Shown in pieces: positions 1 to 7,509 of a stretch of 25,433 nt of DNA (positions within the stretch are counted from its first letter, which is position 1; every line of letters starts with the position of its first letter). Under the pieces are notes generated by a model. That model ran no database searches and had not been told where the DNA came from. It saw only the letters and a list, made by a program, of their open reading frames with translations. This stretch comes from a virus. The position numbers were made by a program, and so were the translations under genes. The stretch spans positions 1 through 25,433 of IMG/VR virus record IMGVR_UViG_3300032331_001686. One strand, 5' to 3'.

Positions 1-1
1 A

Positions 2-1417
2 TTCTATCCTATTTGGCATCATCAGTTTGATGACCTTATTGTGCTTAAGAACAACCAAGGAACAGAAGAAACCCGAGTCCGTCATATGGATTATGGGGTT
101 GTGCTTAGTGCCTTCTTCTGGAGACGATTTAAAAATAAAGAAAACATAACATTCTTTGATCCCAACGAAGTGCCTGACTTATATGAAGCTTTTTATAATA
201 ATACAGCGTTGTTTGAACAACTATATGTCAAATACGAAAAGCGTAAAGACTTACGTACTAAAACAATGTCAGCTGAGGAAGTATTCAAAAGCGGCATTCT
301 AAAAGAACGTACAGATACTGGCCGCATCTATCTTGTGTTTATTGACAACGTACAAAATCAAGGACCATTTGATCCTGAGTATCATACAATTTATCAAAGT
401 AACTTATGCTGTGAAATCCTATTACCTACTAAACCTTTTAAGCGTCTTGATGATGCTGATGGCCGCATTGCTCTTTGCACACTCGGCTCAATCAACTGGG
501 GAGCATTCCGTAATCCAGAAGATATGCGCAGGGCTTGCCGCATTTTACAGCGTAGTCTATGCAACATACTTGATTACCAAGATTTCCTAAGTATACAAAG
601 TAAACTAAGCAATGACGAAATACAACCACTAGGCATTGGTGTTACTAACCTAGCATACTGGCATGCCAAGCGTGGACTCAAGTATGGTGAAAAGGATGCC
701 CTACAAGATGTTAAGAGTTGGATGGAACATCAGGCGTTTTACCTAACGGAAGCAACAGTTGAATTAGCCAAAGAACGTGGTGCTTGCTTACATAGTGAGA
801 AGACACGCTACGGACAAGGTACCTTCCCGTGGGAATTACGTGCTAAAGGTGCTAATGAATTAGCAGACTTTACTCCTGAACTTGATTGGGAGACGCTTCG
901 TACTAATATGAAGCAGTACGGAGTACGTAATGCTACATTAATGGCTATTGCACCTGTTGAAAGCTCTAGTGTTGTTATTAACAGTACCAATGGCATTGAA
1001 ATGCCAATGAGTCTCATTTCAACTAAGGAAAGCAAAGCAGGTAGCTTTACACAAGTTGTCCCCGAGTATCATAAACTCAAGAACAAATATCAAATGATGT
1101 GGGAACAAAAAGACTGTGCGGCTTATTTGAAGACTGCGGCTGTACTTGCGGCCTATGTAGATCAATCAATTAGTACAAATACATTTTATAATCCCGCACA
1201 CTTTGCGGATCGTAAAGTACCAACTACATTGATTGCTAAAAACTTAATGCAAGCACACATGTGGGGTTTGAAAACATTTTACTACAGTTTGATTAACAAA
1301 GCAGGCAGTAAAGCAATACAAGAACCAACTCCTGATCAAACACAGATTAATGGAGTACAAATTAATGGCTACCATCACGAAGAACTAGAAGATGACTGCG
1401 AAGCATGTAAACTATGA
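2..1417 (+). CDS. nrdA: Class Ia ribonucleoside-diphosphate reductase, large (alpha) subunit, 5'-truncated by window edge
   Basis: This is the large subunit of aerobic ribonucleotide reductase, which reduces NDPs to dNDPs with the NrdB radical subunit. The frame is open to the first bases of the window, so the true start lies upstream. A GTG at 41 falls inside the conserved 'IVLKNN' stretch and is not the start. Numbering from that GTG, the active-site motif NLCCE gives N121, C123 and E125 (radical and acid/base residues), C146 in 'ALCTLG' is the second redox cysteine, 'FYYS' holds the tyrosine pair of the radical path, and the tail ends DCEACKL, the C-terminal cysteine pair re-reduced by glutaredoxin or thioredoxin. 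The stop overlaps the nrdB start (ATGA). The N-terminal ATP-cone region is outside the window, so allosteric type cannot be judged. Confidence 0.97.
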   Translation, partial: FYPIWHHQFDDLIVLKNNQGTEETRVRHMDYGVVLSAFFWRRFKNKENITFFDPNEVPDLYEAFYNNTALFEQLYVKYEKRKDLRTKTMSAEEVFKSGILKERTDTGRIYLVFIDNVQNQGPFDPEYHTIYQSNLCCEILLPTKPFKRLDDADGRIALCTLGSINWGAFRNPEDMRRACRILQRSLCNILDYQDFLSIQSKLSNDEIQPLGIGVTNLAYWHAKRGLKYGEKDALQDVKSWMEHQAFYLTEATVELAKERGACLHSEKTRYGQGTFPWELRAKGANELADFTPELDWETLRTNMKQYGVRNATLMAIAPVESSSVVINSTNGIEMPMSLISTKESKAGSFTQVVPEYHKLKNKYQMMWEQKDCAAYLKTAAVLAAYVDQSISTNTFYNPAHFADRKVPTTLIAKNLMQAHMWGLKTFYYSLINKAGSKAIQEPTPDQTQINGVQINGYHHEELEDDCEACKL

Positions 1418-2514
1418 GTAAAGCACAATATAACCTAAACACACGAACAGACTACTTGACACGCAAGATGTTTCTGGATCCAGAAGGTCCAGTTACTATC
1501 CAACGTTTTGAAGAAGTTAAGTATAAAAAAATCGCAGACTTTGAAACTACAGCACGTGGTTTCTTTTGGGTACCTGAAGAGATAAGCCTAAGCAAAGATG
1601 CTAACGACTTTAAAGATGCTAGTGATGCAGTCAAACATATCTTTACCAGTAACTTACTACGCCAAACAGCCTTAGACAGTTTACAAGGTCGTGGTCCTAG
1701 CCAAGTATTTGCACCAGTTATTAGTTTGCCAGAACTAGAAGCATTAATCTACAACTGGACGTTCTTTGAAACAAATATTCATAGTCGTAGCTATAGCCAT
1801 ATCATTCGCAACATCTATAACGTTCCGAAAGACGTATTCAACACTATTCACGACACTAAAGAAATTGTAGATATGGCAAGTAGTGTAGGCGCATATTACG
1901 ACAAGTTACACATGATTAATTGTCTTAAAGAAACAGGTGAAAAAATTGATCAAAAGATTCACATCAAAGCAATCTATATGGCCTTACACGCCAGTTATGC
2001 ACTAGAAGCATTCCGCTTTATGGTATCATTTGCTACAAGTTTGGCAATGGTTGAAAATAAAATCTTTATTGGTAATGGCAACATTATCAGTTTGATCCTA
2101 CAAGACGAGTTACTACACAAAGGCTGGACAGCTTTCCTAATCAATCAAGTAGTCAAAGAAGATCCTCGTTTTGCCGAAGTGAAAGCAGAATGTGAACAAG
2201 AAGTGTATAATCTATACATGGATGTTATCCGAGAAGAAAAAGAATGGGCAAATTACTTGTTCAGTAAGGGGCCAGTAATTGGACTTAATGCAAATATTCT
2301 GCGTGACTTCGTTGATTACACAGCAGTAAACGCTCTTAAGGATATTGGAATTAAGTACAATAACCCTGCTCCAAAATCAACTCCGATTCCTTGGTTTAAC
2401 AAACATAGCGATACAAGTAAAAAACAAACAGCATTGCAAGAAAGTGAAAGCACAAACTATGTCATTGGTGTAATGAGTGAAGCCATTGACTATAGTGAAT
2501 TACCGGAATTATAA
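1414..2514 (+). CDS. nrdB: Class Ia ribonucleoside-diphosphate reductase, small (beta) subunit
   Basis: This 366-residue protein is the diiron-tyrosyl radical subunit that supplies the radical to NrdA. Metal ligands can be placed: D88 (in ALDSLQGR), E119, H123, E214, E232 and H235 (DELLH), with radical tyrosine Y127 in HSRSY. The proposed glutamate and histidine of the second helix are written E-T-N-I-H, with three residues between them; E. coli and T4 NrdB, as I remember them, have E-T-I-H. The other ligand and tyrosine contexts look intact, so the protein is probably active, but this spacing deserves a check. The start overlaps nrdA by four bases, and the glutaredoxin gene follows one base after the stop, a translationally coupled operon. 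Confidence 0.97.
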   Translation: MSKAQYNLNTRTDYLTRKMFLDPEGPVTIQRFEEVKYKKIADFETTARGFFWVPEEISLSKDANDFKDASDAVKHIFTSNLLRQTALDSLQGRGPSQVFAPVISLPELEALIYNWTFFETNIHSRSYSHIIRNIYNVPKDVFNTIHDTKEIVDMASSVGAYYDKLHMINCLKETGEKIDQKIHIKAIYMALHASYALEAFRFMVSFATSLAMVENKIFIGNGNIISLILQDELLHKGWTAFLINQVVKEDPRFAEVKAECEQEVYNLYMDVIREEKEWANYLFSKGPVIGLNANILRDFVDYTAVNALKDIGIKYNNPAPKSTPIPWFNKHSDTSKKQTALQESESTNYVIGVMSEAIDYSELPEL

Positions 2515-2515
2515 G

Positions 2516-2758
2516 ATGATCACAGTATATAGTAAAAATAACTGTCCGTTTTGTGACAGAGCAGTTGCCTTATTAGAAAGTAAAGGTATTGAATTTAAAA
2601 TAATTAAAGTTGAAGACGCTCCAGATGCTAAAGAATTCTTAATGGATCAAGGTTTGCGTAGTGTTCCTCAAGTATTTAAAGATGGTGTTTTACTTCCAGG
2701 TGGCTATCAAGGCTTGGCCGGTAAACCCGAAGATTTTTGGCAAACATTAAAAGGATAA
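2516..2758 (+). CDS. grx: Glutaredoxin
   Basis: An 80-residue single-domain glutaredoxin with thioredoxin fold. The start ITVYSKNNCPFC carries the dithiol CPFC motif at residues 10-13, followed by the cis-proline region 'RSVPQVF' and the C-terminal GG-Y-x-G glutathione-binding region. It most likely re-reduces the C-terminal cysteine pair of the phage NrdA, as T4 NrdC does. The ATG at 2516 is chosen because it lies one base after the nrdB stop and puts the usual beta-strand at the N-terminus; the frame is open further upstream only inside nrdB. Length fits short phage glutaredoxins. Confidence 0.93.
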   Translation: MITVYSKNNCPFCDRAVALLESKGIEFKIIKVEDAPDAKEFLMDQGLRSVPQVFKDGVLLPGGYQGLAGKPEDFWQTLKG

Positions 2759-2760
2759 GC

Positions 2761-3051
2761 ATGTTAATCAACAAAGGAATCACCCCAGGTGAAATTGTAA
2801 CAATTAAAACAACAGCAGGCGAAGAACTTGTTGCTAAATTAAAAGAAGAAAATCCATTAAATGTTACAGTTAGTAAACCACTATGTTTAACAGCAACTAA
2901 AGATGGAATAGGATTAGTTCCGTTTTTGTTTACAACAGATCCAGATGCTGATGTTTCTATTAATAGAAGTGCAATAATGGTATTAGCACCGACTGTAAAA
3001 GATGCGGCAGATCGATATATACAACAAACAACCGGAATTAAATTAGCATAA
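2761..3051 (+). CDS. Small conserved-looking phage protein of unknown function
   Basis: A 96-residue protein that I do not recognise with certainty. The first 45 residues (GEIVTIKTTAGEELVAKLKE) have the alternating hydrophobic pattern of a small beta-barrel, vaguely like an Sm or SH3-type fold; the C-terminal end looks helical. There is no signal peptide or membrane segment. The ATG at 2761 lies two bases after the glutaredoxin stop and avoids the overlap of the longer frame from 2737. The stop overlaps the PAAR gene start (TAATG), so the two are probably translated together, hinting at a structural or assembly role. That role is inference only. Confidence 0.75.
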   Translation: MLINKGITPGEIVTIKTTAGEELVAKLKEENPLNVTVSKPLCLTATKDGIGLVPFLFTTDPDADVSINRSAIMVLAPTVKDAADRYIQQTTGIKLA

Positions 3052-3356
3052 TGCCAGCAGTAGCTAGACAAGGTGACCCAACAACAACCGGACATGGTTG
3101 TGATGGTACTACGACTGTAGTAGGCCCAACTGGTGCCGGAGCCAAGGTATATGCTAACAATATTGCAGTTGAATGTAAAGGCAATCCAACTGCCGCTCAT
3201 ACTATCAGATCAGGAAACAACTGTGTCCCTCACAGTGCAGTAATTAATGTTGGATCAGGTAATGTATTTGTTGGGAACATTGCCATTGCTCGAGTCGGGG
3301 ACTCAACTGACGGCGGATCGATTACAGCCGGCAGTCCAAATGTATTTGCCAATTAA
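3051..3356 (+). CDS. PAAR-domain baseplate spike tip protein (T4 gp5.4-like)
   Basis: A 101-residue PAAR-repeat protein. The start MPAVARQGDPTTTGHGC is the typical PAAR opening, and the body is built of glycine-rich turns ('VGPTGAGAKVYANN', 'NVGSGNVFVGN', 'IARVGDSTDGG'). H15, H50, C58 and H61 are the likely ligands of the single metal ion at the tip. PAAR proteins form the sharp point of the central spike of contractile phage tails and type VI secretion systems; in T4 this is gp5.4. In a phage context with no secretion-system genes nearby, the virion spike role is the better reading. Confidence 0.93.
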   Translation: MPAVARQGDPTTTGHGCDGTTTVVGPTGAGAKVYANNIAVECKGNPTAAHTIRSGNNCVPHSAVINVGSGNVFVGNIAIARVGDSTDGGSITAGSPNVFAN

Positions 3357-3386
3357 GTAGACATTTATTTTTAGCTCATGTAAACT

Positions 3387-3411
3387 AGGTATAAGTACTC
3401 TGTACTTGCCT
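3387..3411 (+). other. Hairpin upstream of the histone-like gene
   Basis: AAGTAC (3393-3398) and GTACTT (3402-3407) form a six-pair stem with a TCT loop, extended by AGG/CCT across a small bulge. It ends just before the AAAAGGAGA ribosome binding site of the gene at 3426. It may terminate readthrough, shape the leader or be a processing site; no long T-run follows, so a classical terminator is not clear. Confidence 0.45.
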
Positions 3412-3425
3412 AAAAGGAGATTTAA

Positions 3426-3620
3426 ATGGCTACAAACAAATATTCAGAATTCACAGCAATAGTAGAAGCAATGGAAAGCGATTTCGAAAAGTTCTACGAT
3501 AAAGAAGTTGGTGCCGCAGGAACTCGCGTTCGCAAACACTTACAAGAATTGGCTAAGTTATGTAAAGAAACTCGTAACGATGTTACCGCAGTAAAGAACG
3601 CTCGCAAAGAAGTAAAATAA
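3426..3620 (+). CDS. Histone H1/Hc1-like small basic protein
   Basis: A 64-residue, lysine/arginine-rich, largely helical protein. The order 'FEKFYDKEVGAAGTRVRKHL', then 'LAKLCKETRNDV' and 'KNARKEVK', matches what I know of the bacterial histone H1/Hc1 family (Chlamydia Hc1 N-terminal part and the short Bacteroidetes H1-like proteins), without the long Lys/Ala/Pro tail of Hc1. It should bind DNA. Roles could be condensing phage DNA, organising the infected nucleoid or altering transcription. A strong ribosome binding site (AAAAGGAGA) sits seven bases before ATG. The next gene begins one base after the stop. Confidence 0.8.
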   Translation: MATNKYSEFTAIVEAMESDFEKFYDKEVGAAGTRVRKHLQELAKLCKETRNDVTAVKNARKEVK

Positions 3621-3621
3621 T

Positions 3622-4683
3622 ATGAAAATTTCAAAAATACCTGGATTGGGTAGATTTGGAATTTTTATTGACGATTTAGATTTCGTAAACTTAACAGATG
3701 AAGAGTGGTTAGAGATTGGCCAACTTCATCTAGAAAGTTTAGTTACAATCATTCGCAATGTAAATCTAACACCGATCGAATACGAAAATTGGATGAAAAA
3801 ATGGGGTACACCTCGTAACCTATCACTATACAGAGTTCTTAAAAAGTATAAGATAACCGGAGTCGATCAGATATATGGTAAAGATGAAGTAAATGGAATA
3901 CCTGTATCTATTGAAGATAAAAATTGGGTTAAGACCTTACTTAATTTAGTTGCAGTGGCTGAAACAAAAGGAGCTCCCGAAACACAAATTTTAAGAGTAT
4001 CTGGAAAAAAGAATGAACAAGGAGATCCTGTTGGTATGTTTGCTGAAGGCGAACTACGTTGGCATTCAAATGAGTCAGGTAACTTATTATTTGCTCCAGC
4101 AGTTAGTTTATTAGGACATCACGGAGTAGTTGGGAGTGCAACTGGGTTCTTGACAACACCTGACTGGTACGAAGAACAGACAGAAAGTTTTCGTAGCGAA
4201 CTTGATGAGATGATCATTGAGCACAGATTTACACCTGGAAGAATTAATCCCGGATTACGTGTAGAACAAGACGACATCATGTATAGGAATATGTGTCCAG
4301 CACCAATCGATTTACCGTTAGTAATAAAAAGCCCGATTGGTATTAAAGGTTTACATTATAGCGTAAACACAATTAGTACAATCAGAGGCATGTCAGAGGC
4401 AGAATCGAAATCAGTATTTGATCAAATTGACAAAACCTTGTTTGTTGACAAATACATATATGATCATTGGTACAAGCAAGATAACGACTTATGTCTATTT
4501 GATAATTCAATTACACTGCATAGGCGATTAGGTGGAATAGCTGACAGACTATGCTATAGACTACAATACGACTATGGTAAGATTGCAAAAAACAATCAGC
4601 CATACTTACAAGAACCATATGCTTCGGAATATAATGCAATACGAGATGATGTTAACAAAGTTTTAAATATCAATAATGACTAA
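3622..4683 (+). CDS. TauD/TfdA-like 2-oxoglutarate Fe(II) oxygenase-family protein
   Basis: A 353-residue protein with the layout of the TauD/TfdA branch of Fe(II)/2-oxoglutarate oxygenases. The proximal metal motif appears as 'ELRWHSNESG' (H148, N150), the distal histidine as 'FDNSITLHRR' (H299), and the 2-oxoglutarate-binding arginine as R312 in 'RLCYRLQY'. The canonical motif is H-x-D/E; here the acidic position is Asn, with Glu one residue later. The enzyme may use an altered coordination, perform a different reaction, or have lost redox activity. Substrate is unknown. It overlaps the radical SAM gene by eight bases, which suggests a shared pathway. Confidence 0.82.
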   Translation: MKISKIPGLGRFGIFIDDLDFVNLTDEEWLEIGQLHLESLVTIIRNVNLTPIEYENWMKKWGTPRNLSLYRVLKKYKITGVDQIYGKDEVNGIPVSIEDKNWVKTLLNLVAVAETKGAPETQILRVSGKKNEQGDPVGMFAEGELRWHSNESGNLLFAPAVSLLGHHGVVGSATGFLTTPDWYEEQTESFRSELDEMIIEHRFTPGRINPGLRVEQDDIMYRNMCPAPIDLPLVIKSPIGIKGLHYSVNTISTIRGMSEAESKSVFDQIDKTLFVDKYIYDHWYKQDNDLCLFDNSITLHRRLGGIADRLCYRLQYDYGKIAKNNQPYLQEPYASEYNAIRDDVNKVLNINND

Positions 4684-6184
4684 TAATTTCGATGCTATCA
4701 TTGTCACAGACACACCAACATATCCTAATTGGACTAGGGGATACGGTGCTCACAGAATAGCCACGCATTTAAGAGAAAATGGCTATTCTGTTCTTGTAGT
4801 TGATTTTTCTGCGGCCCTAACTATTGAGACATGGGAAGAAATTCTCAAGGTATCAGTTGGTTCAAATACTCGATTCGTTGGATTTAGTACAACATGGTGG
4901 CCATATAGAAAAGCAAAACATAATCAAAAACATGTAAACCTATCAGCTAATTTACGGGATCATGTTTCTGATGAATACAGACCAGAAGAAGAAACTAAGG
5001 CTAAGACATTTACAGAATTTGTAGCCATCGGCCAGGCAAAGATTTGGATTGACGTTATTAAAAAGTATAACCCCAAGACTAAGATTCTGTTAGGCGGCGC
5101 CAAGATAGATTGGTACCCAGATTTCCCAGCAGACCATTTCATGTCCGGATACTCCGAAGTTCAAATTTTAGATTTTCTACAACAACCAAGACGTATATGG
5201 AACAAACTAATAAATCACGACACTCATGCTGAGAGTAGAGACTGGGGGTGGTTAGATAGCTTTACTCGATATACAGAGTATGATCAAATACGAAGTGACG
5301 AGATACTTACACTAGAAGCCGCTAGGGGTTGTCGATTTAAATGTTTATATTGTGCGTTTCCTCTAATAGGGAAAAAAGATATTGCAAGTTACATCAAAAG
5401 TAAAGATGCTCTTTATAAAGAACTGTTAGAAAATTACGAACGTTGGGGAATCACTAGTTATTGGATTGCCGATGATACTGTAAACGACTCAACTGAAAAA
5501 TTGCAGTATATGGCAGAAGTTATTAAACTACTTCCATTTAAGCCAAAATTTAGATGTTACTTACGACTTGATATTCTTGCAATGAATCCCGAGCAAGCCC
5601 AACTATTATTAGATATAGGTATGGTCAGTTGTTTCTTTGGGATCGAAACGTTCCATCCAAAAGCCGCTAAATTGATCGGTAAAGGCATGGACCAAACAAA
5701 AAGAAAACAAGCGTTATATGATGCACAAAAGATTTGGGGTGATAAGGTAAGTGTAAACGCAGGCTACATCATAGGACTACCTAATGAAAACTATGCAGAC
5801 ATGTGTGAAAGCCATGAATGGTTTATGCGGCCCGAATCTCCAGTACACGCTGTATTTTATTTTCCGTTAATGATAAACCCAGTAGGCGTATATCCAAATC
5901 ACCCAACTAGTGAATTAGATCGTACTTACGAAAAACATGGATACACAATACCAGATTTAGAAAATCACGAATTTTGGTTTAAGGATGACGGAACTGACGT
6001 TTTAAGTTTTGCCAGGGCATTCGAAATTATTAAAAAATTTAATGATGATATGGACAATAAACCAAAACCAGTAATGGAACAGATACGATATGGTATGGGT
6101 AACAGCATGAAAGACCCCGTAATCGAATACTTTCCGAACTTAATTAGTATGCTTAAAAGAGACGCTGAAAAATCAACTAAATAG
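4676..6184 (+). CDS. Radical SAM protein, B12-binding-type architecture
   Basis: A 502-residue radical SAM enzyme. The N-terminal ~165 residues resemble the Rossmann-like domain found in front of B12-dependent radical SAM proteins ('DAIIVTDTP', 'FVGFSTTWW', 'KILLGGAKIDW'), but I see no DxHxxG cobalamin lower-ligand motif. The cluster motif is C219-x3-C223-x2-C226 (GCRFKCLYC). Later segments follow the TIM-barrel pattern: 'SYWIADDTVND', 'RCYLRLDIL', 'CFFGIETF' and 'NAGYIIGLPNEN'. Substrate is unknown. It starts inside the 3' end of the oxygenase-like gene and is followed seven bases later by iscU, so the Fe-S assembly genes may serve this [4Fe-4S] enzyme. Confidence 0.9.
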   Translation: MTNNFDAIIVTDTPTYPNWTRGYGAHRIATHLRENGYSVLVVDFSAALTIETWEEILKVSVGSNTRFVGFSTTWWPYRKAKHNQKHVNLSANLRDHVSDEYRPEEETKAKTFTEFVAIGQAKIWIDVIKKYNPKTKILLGGAKIDWYPDFPADHFMSGYSEVQILDFLQQPRRIWNKLINHDTHAESRDWGWLDSFTRYTEYDQIRSDEILTLEAARGCRFKCLYCAFPLIGKKDIASYIKSKDALYKELLENYERWGITSYWIADDTVNDSTEKLQYMAEVIKLLPFKPKFRCYLRLDILAMNPEQAQLLLDIGMVSCFFGIETFHPKAAKLIGKGMDQTKRKQALYDAQKIWGDKVSVNAGYIIGLPNENYADMCESHEWFMRPESPVHAVFYFPLMINPVGVYPNHPTSELDRTYEKHGYTIPDLENHEFWFKDDGTDVLSFARAFEIIKKFNDDMDNKPKPVMEQIRYGMGNSMKDPVIEYFPNLISMLKRDAEKSTK

Positions 6185-6190
6185 TATACT

Positions 6191-6583
6191 ATGGCATACT
6201 CAGATAAAGTTATTGATCACTATGAAAACCCGAGAAACGTTGGATCTTTTCCAAAAGATGATCCTACTATTGGCACTGGCATGGTTGGTGCTCCTGCTTG
6301 TGGCGATGTAATGAAATTACAGATAAAGGTAGATGAAGATGGTATTATTAGAGATGCTCGTTTCAAGACATATGGTTGCGGTTCAGCAATTGCCAGTAGC
6401 TCGTTGGTTACAGAGTGGGTTAAGGGTATGCATATTGATGACGCTCTTAATCTTAAAAACTCCGAAATCGCCCAAGAACTAGCATTACCTCCAGTTAAGA
6501 TTCACTGTTCAATCCTTGCAGAAGATGCTATTAAAGCGGCCGTAAATGATTACCGTAACCGACACAGCCAAAAAGAAAATTAA
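6191..6583 (+). CDS. iscU: IscU-type Fe-S cluster assembly scaffold
   Basis: A 130-residue IscU/NifU-N scaffold on which Fe-S clusters are built. All key residues are present at the classical positions: C37 and D39 (APACGD), C63 (YGCGSA), H105 and C106. The LPPVK motif at 99-103, recognised in bacterial IscU by the Hsp70 HscA, is intact. Alignment feels full length with a short charged tail. No IscS cysteine desulfurase is visible in the window, so sulfur would have to come from the host or a gene elsewhere. The tail overlaps iscA by 38 bases. Confidence 0.95.
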   Translation: MAYSDKVIDHYENPRNVGSFPKDDPTIGTGMVGAPACGDVMKLQIKVDEDGIIRDARFKTYGCGSAIASSSLVTEWVKGMHIDDALNLKNSEIAQELALPPVKIHCSILAEDAIKAAVNDYRNRHSQKEN

Positions 6584-6872
6584 ACAACTTCTTGCGCAAC
6601 GTGGCAAGGGCGTTGGCATTAGGTTAGGAGTTAAGACTACAGGATGTAGTGGTTTAGCATACACTATAGAATATGTTGACAAGTACGAAGCTGAACCGGG
6701 CGTTACTAATTATGCCCAGCCAGAATTTGCAGTACTAGTCGATGCAAAAAGTTTAGTCTACCTAGATGGACTAACAGTAGATTGGGTCCGAAATGGACTT
6801 AATGAGGGATTTGATTTCTCTAATCCAAATGAACGTGACCGTTGCGGGTGTGGCGAGTCGTTTCGAGTTTAA
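6546..6872 (+). CDS. iscA: IscA/ErpA-type Fe-S carrier (A-type)
   Basis: A 108-residue A-type carrier that transfers clusters or iron from scaffold to client enzymes. The three conserved cysteines are visible: C34 in TGCSG and C100/C102 in the C-terminal CGCGESF motif. The start at 6546 lies well inside the 3' end of iscU in another frame; this ATG gives the usual family N-terminus ('ITVTDTAKKKIKQLL'). Together with IscU and the upstream radical SAM protein this makes a compact Fe-S module. Confidence 0.94.
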   Translation: MITVTDTAKKKIKQLLAQRGKGVGIRLGVKTTGCSGLAYTIEYVDKYEAEPGVTNYAQPEFAVLVDAKSLVYLDGLTVDWVRNGLNEGFDFSNPNERDRCGCGESFRV

Positions 6873-6883
6873 ACCAAAAATAC

Positions 6884-6912
6884 TTGACATTTAATCAAAG
6901 TTATTGTATAAT
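6884..6912 (+). promoter_or_regulatory. Consensus sigma70-type promoter
   Basis: TTGACA at 6884-6889 and TATAAT at 6907-6912 with a 17-base spacer: both hexamers are perfect consensus. It lies between the iscA stop and the gene at 6945, with transcription expected to begin near 6919. In a T4-like phage this would act as an early, host-polymerase promoter. Confidence 0.85.
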
Positions 6913-6944
6913 AACTGTTACTGTTAAACTTTTGGAGAAACATT

Positions 6945-7337
6945 TTGACTATGCATTTGGAAGGTCCGTGGCTTAGTACCACTGGCAAAAAGAAAGGCAA
7001 AAAGAAATTCGCTTCGGCAGAACATGCAAGAAAGGCTAGAGAATTGGAAGATAGCTGGAAAGAGCTACAAAAGAAATGGGGTATTGAAGCAGAAGAAAAA
7101 AAGCGCAAACGTGCTTTGACTGCTGAAGTTTGGAAACCAGATAACAAACCTTATAGCAGGTTTGGTACAGATGTCAAGCATCCGAGCTTGCCATTCACAG
7201 GCGGACCTTGTACTATAGCACCGCCAAAAGTGTACACTGGAACCAAAGTAAAAGGTATTGCGACCATGCATAAAAGCAACGCAGTACCGGTTTTTAGTGA
7301 TGAAGAGGCTGTAGATATCTCTAAAATGAGGAGATAA
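6945..7337 (+). CDS. Conserved phage-type hypothetical protein, basic
   Basis: A 130-residue protein without a known function. A basic start (HLEGPWLSTTGKKKGKKK) leads into a charged helix or coiled coil (about 23-60) and ends with 'GIATMHKSNAVPVFSDEEA' and 'DISKMRR'. From memory this pattern recurs in hypothetical proteins of marine T4-like phages. The start is TTG at 6945 (M-T-M), six bases after GGAGA; ATG at 6951 is the alternative but sits 12 bases from the Shine-Dalgarno. It is the first gene after the strong promoter at 6884, so it is probably expressed early. Confidence 0.85.
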   Translation: MTMHLEGPWLSTTGKKKGKKKFASAEHARKARELEDSWKELQKKWGIEAEEKKRKRALTAEVWKPDNKPYSRFGTDVKHPSLPFTGGPCTIAPPKVYTGTKVKGIATMHKSNAVPVFSDEEAVDISKMRR

Positions 7338-7339
7338 AT

Positions 7340-7498
7340 ATGCCGATTTATAATAATAGTTGTTTACACACAGATACAGATGATAACTATATATTGTCCC
7401 CAAAGGGTTTGGGGCAAAAAACGATTTGGCTATTAAAGGAGAAAGTAAGACAGCCTAACAAAATAATGACGGTGGTAGCGACACCTCATCCAGCGTAA
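7340..7498 (+). CDS. Possible 52-residue protein of unknown function
   Basis: A short open frame beginning two bases after the stop of the previous gene. The start has a very strong Shine-Dalgarno (GAGGAG) seven bases before ATG, and the stop lies 11 bases before the hydrolase gene. The product (MPIYNNSCLHTDTDD..., ending VVATPHPA) has no motif that I recognise. A strong GC-rich hairpin lies within the frame (7394-7417), which raises the alternative that the stretch is an untranslated leader or terminator. The ribosome binding site favours translation. Confidence 0.45.
   Translation: MPIYNNSCLHTDTDDNYILSPKGLGQKTIWLLKEKVRQPNKIMTVVATPHPA
7394..7417 (+). other. Strong hairpin, possible terminator or leader structure
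   Basis: CCCCAAA (7398-7404) pairs with TTTGGGG (7408-7414) over a GGG loop, extended by TTG/CAA across one bulged T. It is followed by six As rather than Ts. It could stall or process transcripts between the gene at 6945 and the hydrolase. Confidence 0.55.
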
Positions 7499-7509
7499 AG
7501 GAGAATAAA

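Noticed and set aside
41-43. GTG as start of nrdA
   Set aside because: The frame is open upstream to the window edge and encodes residues (PIWHHQFDDLIVLKNN) expected inside NrdA.
333-590. An 85-codon + strand frame inside nrdA
   Set aside because: It is fully contained in a certain gene in another frame and has no ribosome binding site.
2676-3200. A 174-codon - strand frame opposite the small protein and PAAR genes
   Set aside because: It is a mixed hydrophobic/serine shadow covering three well-supported + strand genes. Every other gene is on +.
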